From the NCBI RefSeq assembly GCF_000220395.1, contig NW_004087604.1, positions 1 through 41,809 of the forward strand: a DNA stretch of 41,809 bases, in the 5' to 3' direction. Positions within the stretch are counted from its first letter, which is position 1. Each line of letters starts with the position of its first letter. The translations under genes and the position numbers were made by a program. The notes beneath the pieces are model-generated. The model ran no database searches and was not told the DNA's origin. It was given only the letters and a program-made list of their open reading frames with translations. This stretch comes from Ichthyophthirius multifiliis. Its lineage: Eukaryota; Ciliophora; Oligohymenophorea; Hymenostomatida. Shown here one piece after another: positions 1-15,818 of the stretch.

Positions 1-1160
1 TTTTTTTAGATACTTATAATAAAAAATTTTTATTAAGAAAAACTTTATTATATAAATGTATTATTCATTTAATAATAATAATTTATTTATTTATTTTTTA
101 CATTAAACTTAATATATCATTATATTTACTGTATTAAAAATATAGAATTATAAACTTTTTTATTATTTAATAAATAATTAATAAAGTTAATTATGGTAAT
201 TTAATATTTATTTTCTTGTTAATGTTGACATTTACTTATTAAAAAAAAAAAAAATTATAATTTTATATTTTTTGAAAAAATAAAAAAATATATATATATA
301 TTTTTAATTTTCTAATAATTCTTAAATTACAATATTTTTATATATTAATTTATTTATTAAAAATTTTTAAAATTTTATGTGTTTAAATTTAAATATTATA
401 CCTATATATTTAAGTTTTTTTTTAAAAAAATATATTGCCATTTCTTGTTATTTTTTTATTTATTTTGTTAATTCCATTGTTATTCTAAAAGATTATATTG
501 TATAAATAATTAAGAATTTTAACTTTAAAAGTTTAAATTTAATTTTGTAATTCATATATTTTTTTTTCAAGAATTTTTATTTTTCCCTATTGAAATTATT
601 CAATTATTAATAAATAAGATATTTTAAAAATAAGAAAAAATAGAAAATTTATTTAATTTTAAAAAAAGTTAATATAAAAAAAAATTTAATTTGGTTTAAA
701 AAAATATTTTAATTTTGTATAAATTATTAATTATTCTATATAATTCTAATATGCAATTTTTATAATAATAAAGATAAAAATTAAAATATATTTATATATA
801 AAATACTAAATCACTTAATATAAATATATTTTAAATATAAGTAATTAAATGATATGGTAAAAATTATATAAAACAAAATTTATATTATCTTTTATATTTA
901 AAAATAATTCTTAAAAAAAAATTGTAATATTATATAAATTTTGAAGAAAAAAATTTATATTATTTATTTATTATATAATAATATAAAAACAATAATATAT
1001 CAAATAAAAAAAAATCACAATAATATATATTTATAATTATACTTAAAATCGGAAAAAGTAAAAGAAATGTTATAATAAGTTAAAAAGAAAATAATAATAT
1101 TATTTATTGTAATAAAAGAAAAAAATATAATAAAATTTTTTATAATTTTTGTATTGATAA

Positions 1161-1208
<48 letters not shown>

Positions 1209-1263
1209 TTAAATATATATATATTTTTATTTATTATAAAAATATAAAAAAAAAAACTTTAAA
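1..1263. other. Gene-free AT-rich DNA
   Basis: No reading frame free of TGA with protein-like codon content was found on either strand. The stretch holds A/T homopolymers and a (TA)n tract close to the IscU start (about 1163-1202). It presumably includes the IscU promoter, but no motif can be identified by eye. No telomeric C4A2/G4T2 repeat is present at the window edge. Confidence 0.6.
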
Positions 1264-1809
1264 ATGCTTCTTAGAAACGTCTATAGAAATTCTTATCATA
1301 ATTAATTATTTAATGTCTTCAAGTTTAATTATCATGAAAAAGTAATTGACCATTTCGAAAAGCCTAGAAACGTTGGTTCATTAGATAAAAATTCCAAAAA
1401 CGTAGGTACAGGTTTAGTAGGAGCTCCTGCATGTGGTGATGTAATGAAATTATAAATTGAAGTAAATGAGGAAAATTAAACTATAGAAAGAGCTGTATTT
1501 AAGGTTAATTTTGTTTTTATATAATTTTAAAATAATAATTAAATAGACTTTCGGATGTGGATCTGCAATTGCTAGTAGTTCATATGCGACTGAATTAATA
1601 AAAGGTATGTCTTTAGATGATGCTTCTTAAATTAAGAATTCAGGTAAAGAAATATATACATATTTATTTATTCTAATTAAAATAAAGAAATTGCATAATA
1701 TTTAAAATTACCTCCTGTAAAATTACATTGTTCAATGCTTGCTGAAGATGCAATTAAAAAAGCTGTTAGTGATTATAAATCAAAATAATAAAAAACTGAA
1801 TAAAAATGA
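1264..1809 (+). CDS. ISCU: Iron-sulfur cluster scaffold protein IscU, mitochondrial
   Basis: This is the scaffold on which the mitochondrial ISC machinery builds [2Fe-2S] clusters, receiving sulfur from the Nfs1 desulfurase and handing clusters on with help from Hsp70/Hsp40. Three exons (1264-1503, 1547-1643, 1688-1809) join in phase to give 152 residues ending at TGA; the introns are 43 and 44 nt. The three ligand cysteines are Cys57 (PACGD, with the conserved Asp59), Cys84 (FGCGSA) and Cys127 (LHCSM). The Hsp70-binding LPPVK motif lies at 120-124. The first 20 or so residues (MLLRNVYRNSYHNQ...) are basic and Asn-rich without acidic residues, as in a mitochondrial presequence. Glutamines at 64, 72 and 116 are encoded by TAA. 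The gene is convergent with the NDR kinase. The length and all key residues are typical, so I am confident of the identity. Confidence 0.95.
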
Positions 1810-1834
1810 AAAAAATAATATATATTATTAATAA

Positions 1835-1873
<39 letters not shown>

Positions 1874-2982
1874 ATAAGGCATAATTATTTTTATTAGTTT
1901 TTTAGCATATAAGGCAATAATCATAAATACTTTTGAAATCTTATTTTTTTATTTAATGCATATTTTAAAAAAATATTGATTTTAAAATATATTAATATGA
2001 AATTTTATAGTTTATATAATCTTGTTTTATTTTATTTTTAATAATATAAATAAAAATATTCACATATTTAGTTTATAAATTTAAATTGATGTTAAAAATA
2101 ATAAAATATTTATATATATAAATATATATATATATATAAATAAATATATAAATAAATATAAAAATATATGTATATATAATTATTTATATATATTTTTATG
2201 TTTATATATTTTTTATTTTATATTATATCTATTTATACTATTATAAAACAAAGAATTATTTTGTATTTTTATTACCTTTATATATATTAAAGTTTAATTT
2301 AAATTTATTTTAATTATATTTTTTATAACCATAATTATTTTATTTTTTAATAATAAATTATTTTGATTATAATATAAATTATACAAAATAACATTATTTA
2401 TTATACATAATTACAAACAAATATGAAAGCTAAAATAATTTTTTATTAAACATTCTATTAAAATAATATATATTATAATTAAAAATTTATTCCTTATATA
2501 AAATAAATAAAGCTAAGTTATGTATATTTTTACATTCTTTTATTATAACATTTTGTCTATTAAAGATTTGTATTAATTTAAAAAAATAATCAATATTTTA
2601 ATAATAATAATAATATGCTTTTTTTTTTCTTGAATTCTCAAATTATTTTATTTATAATTAAAAAGCTTTTTATATATATTTTTTACTTAATTTTTAGAAT
2701 AATTTATTTTTTTCTTTTATTCTTATTTATATTTAACTGTTTTTAAATCATATTTTTTTATGATTATTAAAAATTTTAATCTTTTTAATACTAAGAAAAA
2801 AGTACATTATAATAAATTTTTTATATAAAATACACATAAAAATTAAATATTTATAGTAAAAAAGAAGTCATTTAATTTATAATAAAAGAAAAATGCATTT
2901 TTAAAGTTAACAAAAATATACAATTTTTTTTTTTTAAAAAAAACAAAAAAAGAAAAAGAAAAAAATAAATAAGAAAGCATTT
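1810..2982. other. Gene-free AT-rich DNA between convergent genes
   Basis: Between the IscU stop and the NDR kinase stop only A/T homopolymers and short (TA)n tracts (about 1840-1870, 2110-2150) are visible. It must hold both 3' UTRs. No gene or structured RNA could be supported. Confidence 0.6.
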
Positions 2983-5289
<2,307 letters not shown>

Positions 5290-5546
5290 TTATATATATA
5301 AAAAAATATATATTTTATTTTTTATATAAAAAATAAATATATATTATTTATTTAACGTTTTTTTTATTTATTTATTTTTTTAATAAATAATATAAATAAT
5401 TACATTTTTATAAAAATATATATATTTATGCTATTTAAATAAAAAAAAATTATTAGCAATAAAATATATAAATTATAATTTTTTATTAAATAAATACTAT
5501 TATTATTAGTTTATTCTAAAAATAAAATCAATTGAAAAATCTAAAA

Positions 5547-6675
5547 ATGAGTAACTAGAATAAATTTGACTCATTTATAAAAAGTAAAAATATAAAAAAA
5601 TATAAAAAAAGTATGATTTCATTTATTTTTTGTTTCAAGAATAATAAAATTTATTAATAGACATTTAAATTCTATAAAATGAATTCGAATAATAAAATTT
5701 GAATTTTGAAAAGTAAAAAGAACTATTAAAATTAAAATATTTTTAACAAATATAAGAATTAAAGAAGAATAAATAAAAAAAAAAATAACAAAAACTTTAA
5801 ACCGAATAAAAAAAGTTTTAAACTTAATATAATTAATTTTAGATTTAAGAATGCTCTAATATAAGATAATAAAACTCTAATACTAAATAATAAAACTAAT
5901 ATACATAATAAAAAAAATTAAATAATAAATAATATGACTCAAATAACAAATAATAAGACTAAAATTAATAATAAAAAAATTAATTTGAAAAATCAAACGA
6001 ATAAAATGAAATTTGCGAAGACTAAAATTAATACTAAATAAATATAAATAAGTTTTAAATATAATAAAACCAGTTTTAATTAGCAAAAAATAAATAGGAA
6101 AATCAATTTGAAAAAGAGGAAAATTAAATTAAAAAATAGGAAATTCTTTTATAACCATATGGAAATGAATTATAATAATTTTAAATAGATAGAAATGAGT
6201 TTTAAATAGAATAAAATTAATTTCGAAAATATTAAAATAATTAAAATTAATTTTAAAAATATTAAAATCAATAGGAAAGTTAATTCTAAACATAAGAAAA
6301 TCAACTTTAAAACTAATAAAATAAACTTCAAAAATATAAAAATCAACTTTAAATAGAAAAAAATAAATTATATATAAAAGAAAATTATTTTCATTTAAAT
6401 CAAAATGAATTATAATATGAAAAAAAAATTAAATAGAATAAAATTAAAATTATAAATACTAAAGCGGATTTTAAAATTATGAAAACGAATAATAAAAAGA
6501 AAATAGTAATATGAGTCAAATTCAAGTTATTTAAATTGAAGAATCGGTTGAAAATCCGTTATTATATATATAAGATAATTAGCATAAATCAAAAAAACCT
6601 CCGTTATATAATATTAAGAAAAAAATTAAAAAATGCAATAATAAAAGTTAATAAAAATTAATTTAAATAGAATGA
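5547..6675 (+). CDS. Heptad-repeat coiled-coil protein, Gln/Asn-rich
   Basis: Not assigned to a known family. Exon 1 is 5547-5583 (MSNQNKFDSFIK), the intron 5584-5639, and exon 2 5640-6675, giving about 357 residues. The frame contains dozens of TAA/TAG codons but no TGA for about a kilobase. From roughly residue 170 to 290 the protein follows a strict seven-residue period of the form N-x-(L/F)-x-x-x-x (NQLQNQQ, NKLQKYK, NQLQIEK, NKLYIKE, NYFHLNQ, NELQYEK), the pattern of a long parallel coiled coil. The C-terminus (ESVENPLLY... to the TGA at 6673) reads cleanly in another frame; the switch falls at the A run 6420-6428 and fits one missing or two extra A. A structural role, for example cytoskeletal or ciliary, is only a guess. 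The start is the first ATG compatible with the splice phase. Confidence 0.7.
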
Positions 6676-7940
6676 AAATCAAAATATTATATTTTCTTAA
6701 AAAATTATAATTATTAATATTAATTTTCAATAACTTTAATTTTTCGAATTTTTTTTATTATCACAAAAATATAAAAATTTCATTATTTTTAATTAAAAAA
6801 AACAAATAAAAAAATAAATAAATAAAAAATAATTTTATAAAAAATAAAAAAAAGTACGAAAACTGTACTAATAAATAAAATAAACAAATAAAAAAAAAAT
6901 ACATTTTTCAATTAATTTTTTTATTTTTTTCATAATTATAGTAAAAACCAATTAATTTAATGTTATATAAATATTAATTTATTGTCTATTTATATTAAAA
7001 AGAAAAAGAAATAATAATATACTTTAAAAGATAAATATTTATTTTATTTTATGTTTGTATCTATATATATTTTAGTTTAAAATTATATTTAATAAAATGT
7101 TTTCGGCTTTTTGATTTTATAATTTTTTAAACATATTATTACTTTATTACTTTTAATATTTTATTTATTTAAAAAAAAATCATGTATTGTTTTTATAACT
7201 AATTGGTAAACTTATATAATTTAAAATAAAATAAATATCTAAAACTAAATAGTATAAATTAAATCATATTATATTTAATATTAATTTGAAATATATTTAT
7301 AAATAAATTAATTTATTTGAATAGAAATATAATAAAATATTATTTATATATATTGATTTAAAAAATCAATGAAAAAGAGTAAATATAAATGATTTTATAA
7401 AATCTATTTACTATAAATAAGATAGTTATTTAAAATTTCATTATTATAATGAATATCAATAAAAAAAAATTAAAAAATAAAAAACACATAATTAAAAAAA
7501 TATATATAAATAAAAATACATATATATATAAATATATAGATTAAAAGATAAATATATATATATATATATATATATGAATATATTAATTAAAATTTAATTT
7601 AATATAATTAAAGTTTTTAATTTTTTTTTTTAAAAATAATACTAATTTATTTTAATTTTATATAATATAAATTAAAAATATTATAAAGCAATTTATGATA
7701 AAATGGTTTGAAAAAATATAATAAAATTGATTTTAAGTTTATATAAATTACTATAAAAAAATTATGATATGAAATTAATAAGTTTAAATATTAATAAATA
7801 ATTATTATAATTAATATTAATAATTTATTTGAAATAATTCAAAAAATATATATAAAATTTAATAATTAATTTTAATATAGTTATTAATTAAAATAGGAGA
7901 TTTTAATATATCTAAAAAGAAATTGATTTAATATTAAAAG

Positions 7941-8005
<65 letters not shown>

Positions 8006-8409
8006 TAGAACCTTTTAAACAAATTTAGGAGTCTATAAAATAAAAGTTAAATTTGATTCAAAATTGCTAAATAGTTAATATTATAAATGTAAAATCATTT
8101 AATATTAATATTGAAATTTAATATGGCTATAATTAAGCATATTTAAAAATAAGTAGGAAAAAATTCAAAAGACAGCATTAATAAAATTAAATATTATGTT
8201 ACATTGTATATATAAGAGAAGAAGTGTGTTATTAATAAAATTATATTTAATTATATTTTTAAAAAATGTATTTAATAAAATTTTAAAATAAAATAAATTA
8301 TAAATATTTTTTTCAAAATAAACCATAATAATTAAATTGTGTTATAAGAAAAATAAATAATAACTTTAATTTATATTTTTTAAAATAAAAATAAAAAATA
8401 AAAATATAT
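6676..8409. other. Gene-free AT-rich DNA
   Basis: About 1.7 kb without a protein-like frame on either strand under the TGA-only code. It holds long A and T runs and a nearly pure (TA)n tract at about 7944-8001. It contains the upstream region of the EF-hand gene; no promoter motif can be named. Confidence 0.6.
7944..8001. repeat. (TA)n microsatellite, intergenic
   Basis: Nearly pure TA dinucleotide tract of about 58 bp in intergenic DNA upstream of the EF-hand gene. Confidence 0.9.
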
Positions 8410-9105
8410 ATGAATTAAAATTCAAAGCAATGTTACCTAACCCCAAAAGTTGAACGCTAAAATTTTTCATAAAAACATAATTTATTTTTGAATACTCCAA
8501 ATAGTGAGAATAAAAAATATTCTTCTTAACAATCATCTCGTTCCTCATCTTTCCGTAAAATATATTTTTAAAAGCAACTTAATCATTCATTTACAAGACT
8601 TCCCTAGCAACCTTCTATGCAAGAAATTTAATTTATAAATTTTAATCCTTAAAAATACGTATGTAGTTAATTAAATGAAGATGATGTTGTTAAAATAAAA
8701 AGATGTTTTGATAGATGGGATATGGATTAGAATGGAATATTAACTCCTAATGAAGTTAAATAGGGTTTATAAGATAATTCATTTAATATAGATCCGAATT
8801 ATTTGTATTAAACTTTAATCGAATTTGATCAGGATGAAATTGGGGGATTAAATTTTGATGAATTCATTAAATTACTTGCATAACCACCTATTACTTAAGT
8901 TATTAGAAATGTATTTAATTAGTTTGATAGATAAAAAAAAGGATATATTAGTGTTGTTGATTTAAAAAATATTACTAAGTAATTAAAAATTGTCGAATAG
9001 GATTCTGATTTGGAAAATATTATATAATAAATAGGAAATGATGGAAAAATTACTTTTTAATAATTTTATTAAATAATAATTCAAGACGAAAAATTTTAAA
9101 AATGA
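8410..9105 (+). CDS. EF-hand calcium-binding protein
   Basis: An intronless gene of 231 residues whose frame runs without TGA from ATG 8410 to TGA 9103. The first 95 or so residues are Ser/Asn/Gln-rich and probably disordered (LNTPNSENKK, SSRSSSFRK). A calmodulin-like half follows with two EF-hand pairs: loop 1 DMDQNGILTPNE is canonical; loop 2 DQDEIGGLNFDE keeps Asp1, Asp3 and Glu12 with Ile at position 5; loop 3 DRQKKGYISVVD is degraded and probably does not bind Ca2+; the fourth (IGNDGKITFQQF) is shortened. It is therefore likely to be a Ca2+ sensor or structural EF-hand protein with one or two working sites. The exact family (centrin, calmodulin-like or other) is undetermined; the long N-terminal extension argues against plain calmodulin. 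The 3' end faces the Ap4A phosphorylase gene 100 bp away. Confidence 0.88.
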
Positions 9106-9205
9106 GAAAAAATAAATAAATAAATTATTAATATTTGAATATATATACATTTATATATTTTTTTTTTAAAAAAAAATAAATATATAAAAATATATTAAAT
9201 GTTTT

Positions 9206-9927
9206 TCAATGTATATTAATAATAGCTTCTAAAGGATTAACTGTATTTAATTATTAAGTGACTTATTCTTAACTAATAACTTTATTTTCAGTACTTAATA
9301 ATTTATGATCTTTCCAATATTCATAAGTATATATCTCATTATATAGATTAATTTATTAATTCTTATCTTATTCATCTAAAGAAAATGTTATCTCTTTTAA
9401 TAATTAAATAGGTGATAATTCAAAATCTTCTTATTCAATTAATTAAATTTAATGTTATTTTAATAAAAAGTTTCCTGCAAAACCCATTGCATTTACAGAA
9501 ATTCCGTTTTTAGTTTTTTCTTGAGATCTCAAAACACAAAGCATAAAATTATTAGTAACAATAATATTATAATCATTTATTATTTCTTATTTATCATTTA
9601 TATTATTTAATTTCATCATAATATCAATATATACATTATATAAATATTTTCCATAATCTTCTAAACTTTATTCTTCTTTAAGTTCATCCAAAACTTTAAT
9701 GATATGTTTAAATTCAAATTTCAAGTAACATAGACTACTACTGCCTTTAACATGTTTAACTTTTTTATTTAAAATATTTATTATAGGTGAATCTTATAAA
9801 GCCATTTATGGAACAACTTATAAATGTTTATGTTATTAACTAGCTCCTGCATTAATTCCTGAATTAAAAAAAATATATCCTTATAAACATTATAAAACCT
9901 TTAAACGAAAAAAAAATGAAAAAAAAG

Positions 9928-9993
<66 letters not shown>

Positions 9994-10392
9994 ATACAAT
10001 ATATGAAGCTTCAAAATCTTACTCTTAAATTAGACTTCTTTAATATTGATATTCTTTTGTAATAATAAGCATATGATTAGGATAAACTGCAAATTTATTA
10101 AAAATTAATCTATGTGTATCTGTTAATTCTTATACATATAAACCTTCTTCGAAGGGAGGTAAAAAGGGATTTGCTGTTACTCCTGATTTTATTGAAGTTG
10201 GTTTATTTTCGAGATTTTAAAGAATGTTAAAATTAAAGTTTATGGAATTATCTGATATTTTTTTCTTTTCTCAATTTTAATTTATTATAGATTTTATTTT
10301 GGTATTAATTATTTATATTTTATAATATTATGTCGTATTTATATTAAAGTGGATAATACTATATATATTTATTTTTTATATATAATTTTCAT
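9206..10392 (-). CDS. Ap4A phosphorylase (ATP adenylyltransferase), HIT superfamily
   Basis: Splits diadenosine tetraphosphate with phosphate into ADP and ATP, keeping dinucleotide signals low. Two exons, 10392-9998 and 9898-9206; the 99-nt intron between them is largely (TA)n. Diagnostic segments are NPFLPPFEEGLYV, NKFAVYPNHMLIITKE, the active-site stretch FNSGINAGASQQHKHLQ with the HxHxQ triad, and the C-terminal NAMGFAGNFLLK. The T run at 10258-10264 (plus strand) is one base short; with that base the model has 362 residues, near the family's usual length. The 5' end is uncertain: I chose ATG 10392, but the same frame continues upstream through a hydrophobic stretch (FFIGGSIISLGSTFIYY) at about 10430-10490 with no ATG in it. 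This could be an N-terminal membrane anchor with an unrecognised first exon, or part of another gene. Confidence 0.87.
9932..9990. repeat. (TA)n microsatellite inside the Ap4A phosphorylase intron
   Basis: Nearly pure TA tract of about 59 bp lying within the single intron 9899-9997. Confidence 0.95.
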
Positions 10393-10651
10393 TAGTATTT
10401 TATTATTATTTACAATTCTTTAGAAATACCTGTAATATATAAATGTAGATCCCAAACTTATTATCGAGCCACCAATAAAAAAAGCAAATATTTTAAAAAA
10501 TTAGCTGTTTACTTTTGGTTTATTTAATCTAAATAATAATTAACCATTTTTTTGTTATTTATGTAAATATATTAATAATGAATATTAAATAATTTAATTT
10601 TAATTAAAAAAATTAAAGATATTTTTATTTATAATATAAATATAAATAAAA

Positions 10652-10682
<31 letters not shown>

Positions 10683-10874
10683 AATATATATATATTTATT
10701 TATATATATAATCATTATAAATATATTTTTATATAATAAATTATTAAATTGTCTAAAAAAAAATATATTATTTTCTTCTTTGAAAAAAATAAAAACAAAA
10801 ATATTAAGAAAAATATTTACATAATAAAATAAAAGGATAAAAAAAATAAAAAAAAAAATCAGAAAAAATACTAA
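10393..10874. other. Intergenic, with an open hydrophobic frame on the minus strand
   Basis: Between the Ap4A phosphorylase and the ULK-like kinase. The minus strand at about 10570-10393 is open in the phosphorylase frame and encodes a basic stretch (RLNKPKVNSQ) followed by one predicted membrane segment (FFIGGSIISLGSTFIYY). No start codon or splice acceptor could be fixed. The remainder, 10600-10874, is plain AT-rich DNA with a short (TA)n tract. Confidence 0.4.
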
Positions 10875-12473
<1,599 letters not shown>

Positions 12474-13346
12474 TTTTTTATAATTAAAAATATTTATTTA
12501 TTTTTTTAAATATATATGTATATATATAATATAAATATATATTTTAAAGTTTAATATTTTATTTTTTTAGCTATATTTATTTTTAATTACGCATTATATT
12601 TTATTTTTATAACAAAAAAGAACATATCTATATAATATGTTATTATATAAATTTTTTATTCATTATTATATTATTCATTTTTATTTTTTATTTTAATTAT
12701 CTTTAAAATTAAAAAATTAATTTTATCAAATAATTATTTATTAATTATATTAATTTCAATTTTATTTAAAAATGTATGTACAATATGTAACTATTTAATT
12801 CAAAATAATTTTAAAATAAAAAATAATAAAATAATATATAATATGATGTTCTTATAATTTATTATATTTACTAACTTATTATTATATTAAATTTTTAATT
12901 AATAGAATATTAAATATTGTTTTATAGGTAAAGTAAAATAATAATACATATATTTAATAAAATATTTTTTAAAAATTTAATTGATTTTTTATATTAACAT
13001 ATAATATATCAAATTAAGTTCTTTTTATATCCTTTAAAAATAACTTAAATAATTTTTATAAATGCTAAATATTTTTTTAAAATATAATATAAATATTTAT
13101 TTAAAATAAAATAATATAGATATATATAAAATATAAATATAAAAAATTATATATATAAATAATTATTTAAAATATTAATAATATCTTTTTAATACTTTAT
13201 AATTCAGCATTTATAATTTTTTTAAATATATTTTAAAATATTATAAAATTAATATTACTAATATTAAAATAATTATTAATATTAATATTTATTTTATTTT
13301 ATTATATATTTTCTATTAATATATATATATTTTTTTTTAAATAAAA
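12474..13346. other. Gene-free AT-rich DNA between divergent genes
   Basis: Shared upstream region of the ULK-like kinase (minus) and the cytochrome P450 gene (plus). Nothing but AT-rich sequence is visible; any promoters are not recognisable by eye. Confidence 0.6.
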
Positions 13347-14878
13347 ATGTTTTAAATTATAATACCTTTATTAATTCTTATTATAACATTATTAATTTTC
13401 TTTAAATAATTTTTTTTACGAAAAAATACTGATAAGCTTAAATCATTTATAGATAATGGTTTTATAAGATTATAAGAATATCGTTAAAATATTTTTAACG
13501 ACTAAATAAACCATAAAGATGAACTTTATACAATAAAACAATTTAAAAAAAACTATCCAGATGCAAAAGGTTATGTATGTTACGTCGGCCCAAACAATAA
13601 ATTTCCATATGTAGCTGTATGTGATCCTTAAATAATAAACGAGTTTATGTGCGAAAAGGATCATTTTTATGAAAGGGATACTGAATATTCATATGTATCT
13701 AGGATTTTGGGAAAAAGTATTATTTTTGATAAAAATGAAATTTGGAAATAAAAAAGGAAAGTTTATTCATAAGTTTTGTAGTTTTCTTAATAATAATAAT
13801 AAGTAAATAAAGTCGAAGAAATAACAAGAAGAAATTTATCTTAATTTCAAAACATATAATAAAACGTATAAATACTAAATAATTTAGAAGAAATTCTAGG
13901 CGAATGGGCTTTGTTTTTATTTTTTGGAAAAAATTCATGCGATTAAAATATATTAAATTAATTAAATATACAATACAATTAAACAAGAAATGCTATAAGA
14001 ATATTAAATATGGAAGATTTAGCTAAAAGTATTATTCCTTTTAAACAAATTATATAAAATTTATTAATAAAAACTGCAAATGATATTATTTCAAATAATT
14101 TTTAACCAGATGATTCAAATAATAATACTTTAGTTTGGTAAATAATATATTTAATATTAATAAATATTCATTTTATAATTATACATATATATATATTACA
14201 TTTTTATTTATATTTTTATATAGGTATCTTTTAAAAAGTGATTTAAATTTTTTATAAAAATCTGAAAATATAGACTCTATATGTTAAGATATTATCATAT
14301 TTTTTTTTGCTGGTAGAGATACTACCGCACACACTCTTTAAATGTTATTTTATTATATGTTAATACATCCTGAATATAAGTAAAAAGTAAAAGATGAAAT
14401 ATCGGATTTAAAAAATTCCTATACAATCTAAAATTTTAATAAATTAATATTTTTAGAGTATTGTATAAAAGAAACATTAAGACATTATGGACCTACTACC
14501 ACTATATTACCCAAAATATCTATTAAAGATCATTATTTGGGCCCCATTTTAGTCAAAAAGGGGACTTTATTATCACTTGCGTCCACTGAATTACACTATG
14601 ACCCTAATTATTTTGAAAATCCGCACGAGTTTAAACCAGAAAGATGGGCTGATGAGAAAGTTAAAAAAGCTGAAAAACATATATTTATGCCTTTTTCTTT
14701 TGGATCACATAAATGCTTAGGAGATAAATTAGCTTTTCCAATAATCAAAATTATATATATATTACTTAATGATATATTTGAAGTTAATTTATCAAAAAAT
14801 TATAAACATATACTTGTGACTTAAATTTAATATATGCCTTTATAAAATATTACATTAGACTTAAAAAGAGTTTTATGA
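13347..14878 (+). CDS. Cytochrome P450 monooxygenase
   Basis: A haem-thiolate monooxygenase, probably bound to the ER membrane; the substrate cannot be told. Two exons, 13347-14137 and 14224-14878, with an 86-nt intron, give 481 residues with no frame problem, the usual P450 length. The N-terminus is a membrane anchor (IIIPLLILIITLLIFF). The I-helix oxygen-activation motif is AGRDTT (FFFAGRDTTAHTL), the ExxR of helix K is in KETLR, PERW lies at about 402-405, and the haem loop FSFGSHKCLG carries the proximal Cys at about residue 428. All invariant residues are present, so it should be functional. The A/S-G-x-D-T-T and PERW forms suggest the CYP4/CYP5000-like P450s common in ciliates, which is inference. 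Gln is written TAA or TAG throughout, so the only piece visible in the standard code is the 95-residue haem-binding end. Confidence 0.95.
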
Positions 14879-15225
14879 AAAAAAAAACTAATATATATTT
14901 ATTAAAATAATAAAGGTAAAGTAATTTGAAAAAAATAAAAATAAAAAATAGAGATAATATAGATAATATGTTTAGCTTATCAAGGAATAATTATTTAAAT
15001 AAAGAAAAAAATAAATATATATATATTTATTAAATTCGGTATTTTTTTGAAAAAATAAAATATTGATTTTATTAATATATAAAAAATTAATTAATATTTT
15101 ACAAATTAAAATAAAAAAAATAAAATATATATATATATTTTTATTTAAAAAATAAAAAATACAATTAAAATATAATAAAAGAAAATAAATATATAATAAA
15201 ATAAAAAGAAAAATAAAATAAAAAA
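14879..15225. other. Gene-free AT-rich DNA
   Basis: Short intergenic stretch between two plus-strand genes, made of A/T runs and (TA)n. No feature is recognised; the minus-strand ORF covering it is low-complexity Tyr/Phe/Ile read-through. Confidence 0.6.
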
Positions 15226-15818
15226 ATGTCGTATAATACATTTGCACACGACGGATTTTTCGGTTGGCTAAATAATTATAAAAGAAAATATTTAAAATTT
15301 GTTTTTGATGTAGGAGAGCGTCCACCATATCCAATAATTAATTCAAACGCAACTTTTGTTGATGTAGTTGATAATTTTAATTTTGCTGATTTTGGTATTA
15401 TTTTTACATGTACTGTTTTAGGTAAAATACGAATATTTAAAAAATAATATAAAAATAAAAAATAATTTTATATATATATATAAAAATATATTTTATATTT
15501 ATATTTATATATATATACATATATTTATATTTGTAAATTTTTTTAGGATTTCCTTTTTCTAGATATGCATGTAGATCTTTAAATCATGAATCTTTATATC
15601 TTAAAAGATATATGTTTTCAACTGCATGGACAGCTATGATAAGTTATGGCTTTTTATATGCTTTTGCTAATTCTTATAATAGATTAAACGGATTTGTTGA
15701 TAATGGTTTAAGATGGAAAAGAAAAGAAAAAATACTTATCAAATATGATTTTACAAGTGAATACGAAAAGTCAAGTATTTTTGGATTTTTCAGACTTAGG
15801 GAAGTTAATGAATAATGA
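15226..15818 (+). CDS. Small two-TM membrane protein, possibly complex I subunit NDUFC2-like
   Basis: Two exons, 15226-15421 and 15547-15818, join in phase to 155 residues. The last sense codon is TAA (Gln) directly before the TGA at 15816, so a standard-code reading stops one codon early. There are two hydrophobic helices, FADFGIIFTCTVLGFPF (split by the intron) and MFSTAWTAMISYGFLYAF, joined by a short Arg-containing loop. A charged tail ends FGFFRLREVNE. The order short N-terminus, TM, Arg-rich loop, TM, then an FG-x-x-(K/R)-L motif resembles the mitochondrial complex I accessory subunit NDUFC2 (B14.5b), whose tail has FGYMKL. This is pattern matching by eye and not proof; another inner-membrane protein is possible. 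The coding sequence is much less AT-rich than its flanks, which supports a real gene. Confidence 0.85.

Noticed and set aside
5547-6675. Region first taken as repetitive intergenic DNA or a decayed gene
   Set aside because: Under the TGA-only code it is one long open frame with a regular heptad pattern, so it was annotated as a gene.
10393-10570. Separate small one-TM protein gene on the minus strand
   Set aside because: No start codon or complete exon structure could be defined, and the frame runs into the Ap4A phosphorylase; it was kept only as a possible extension.
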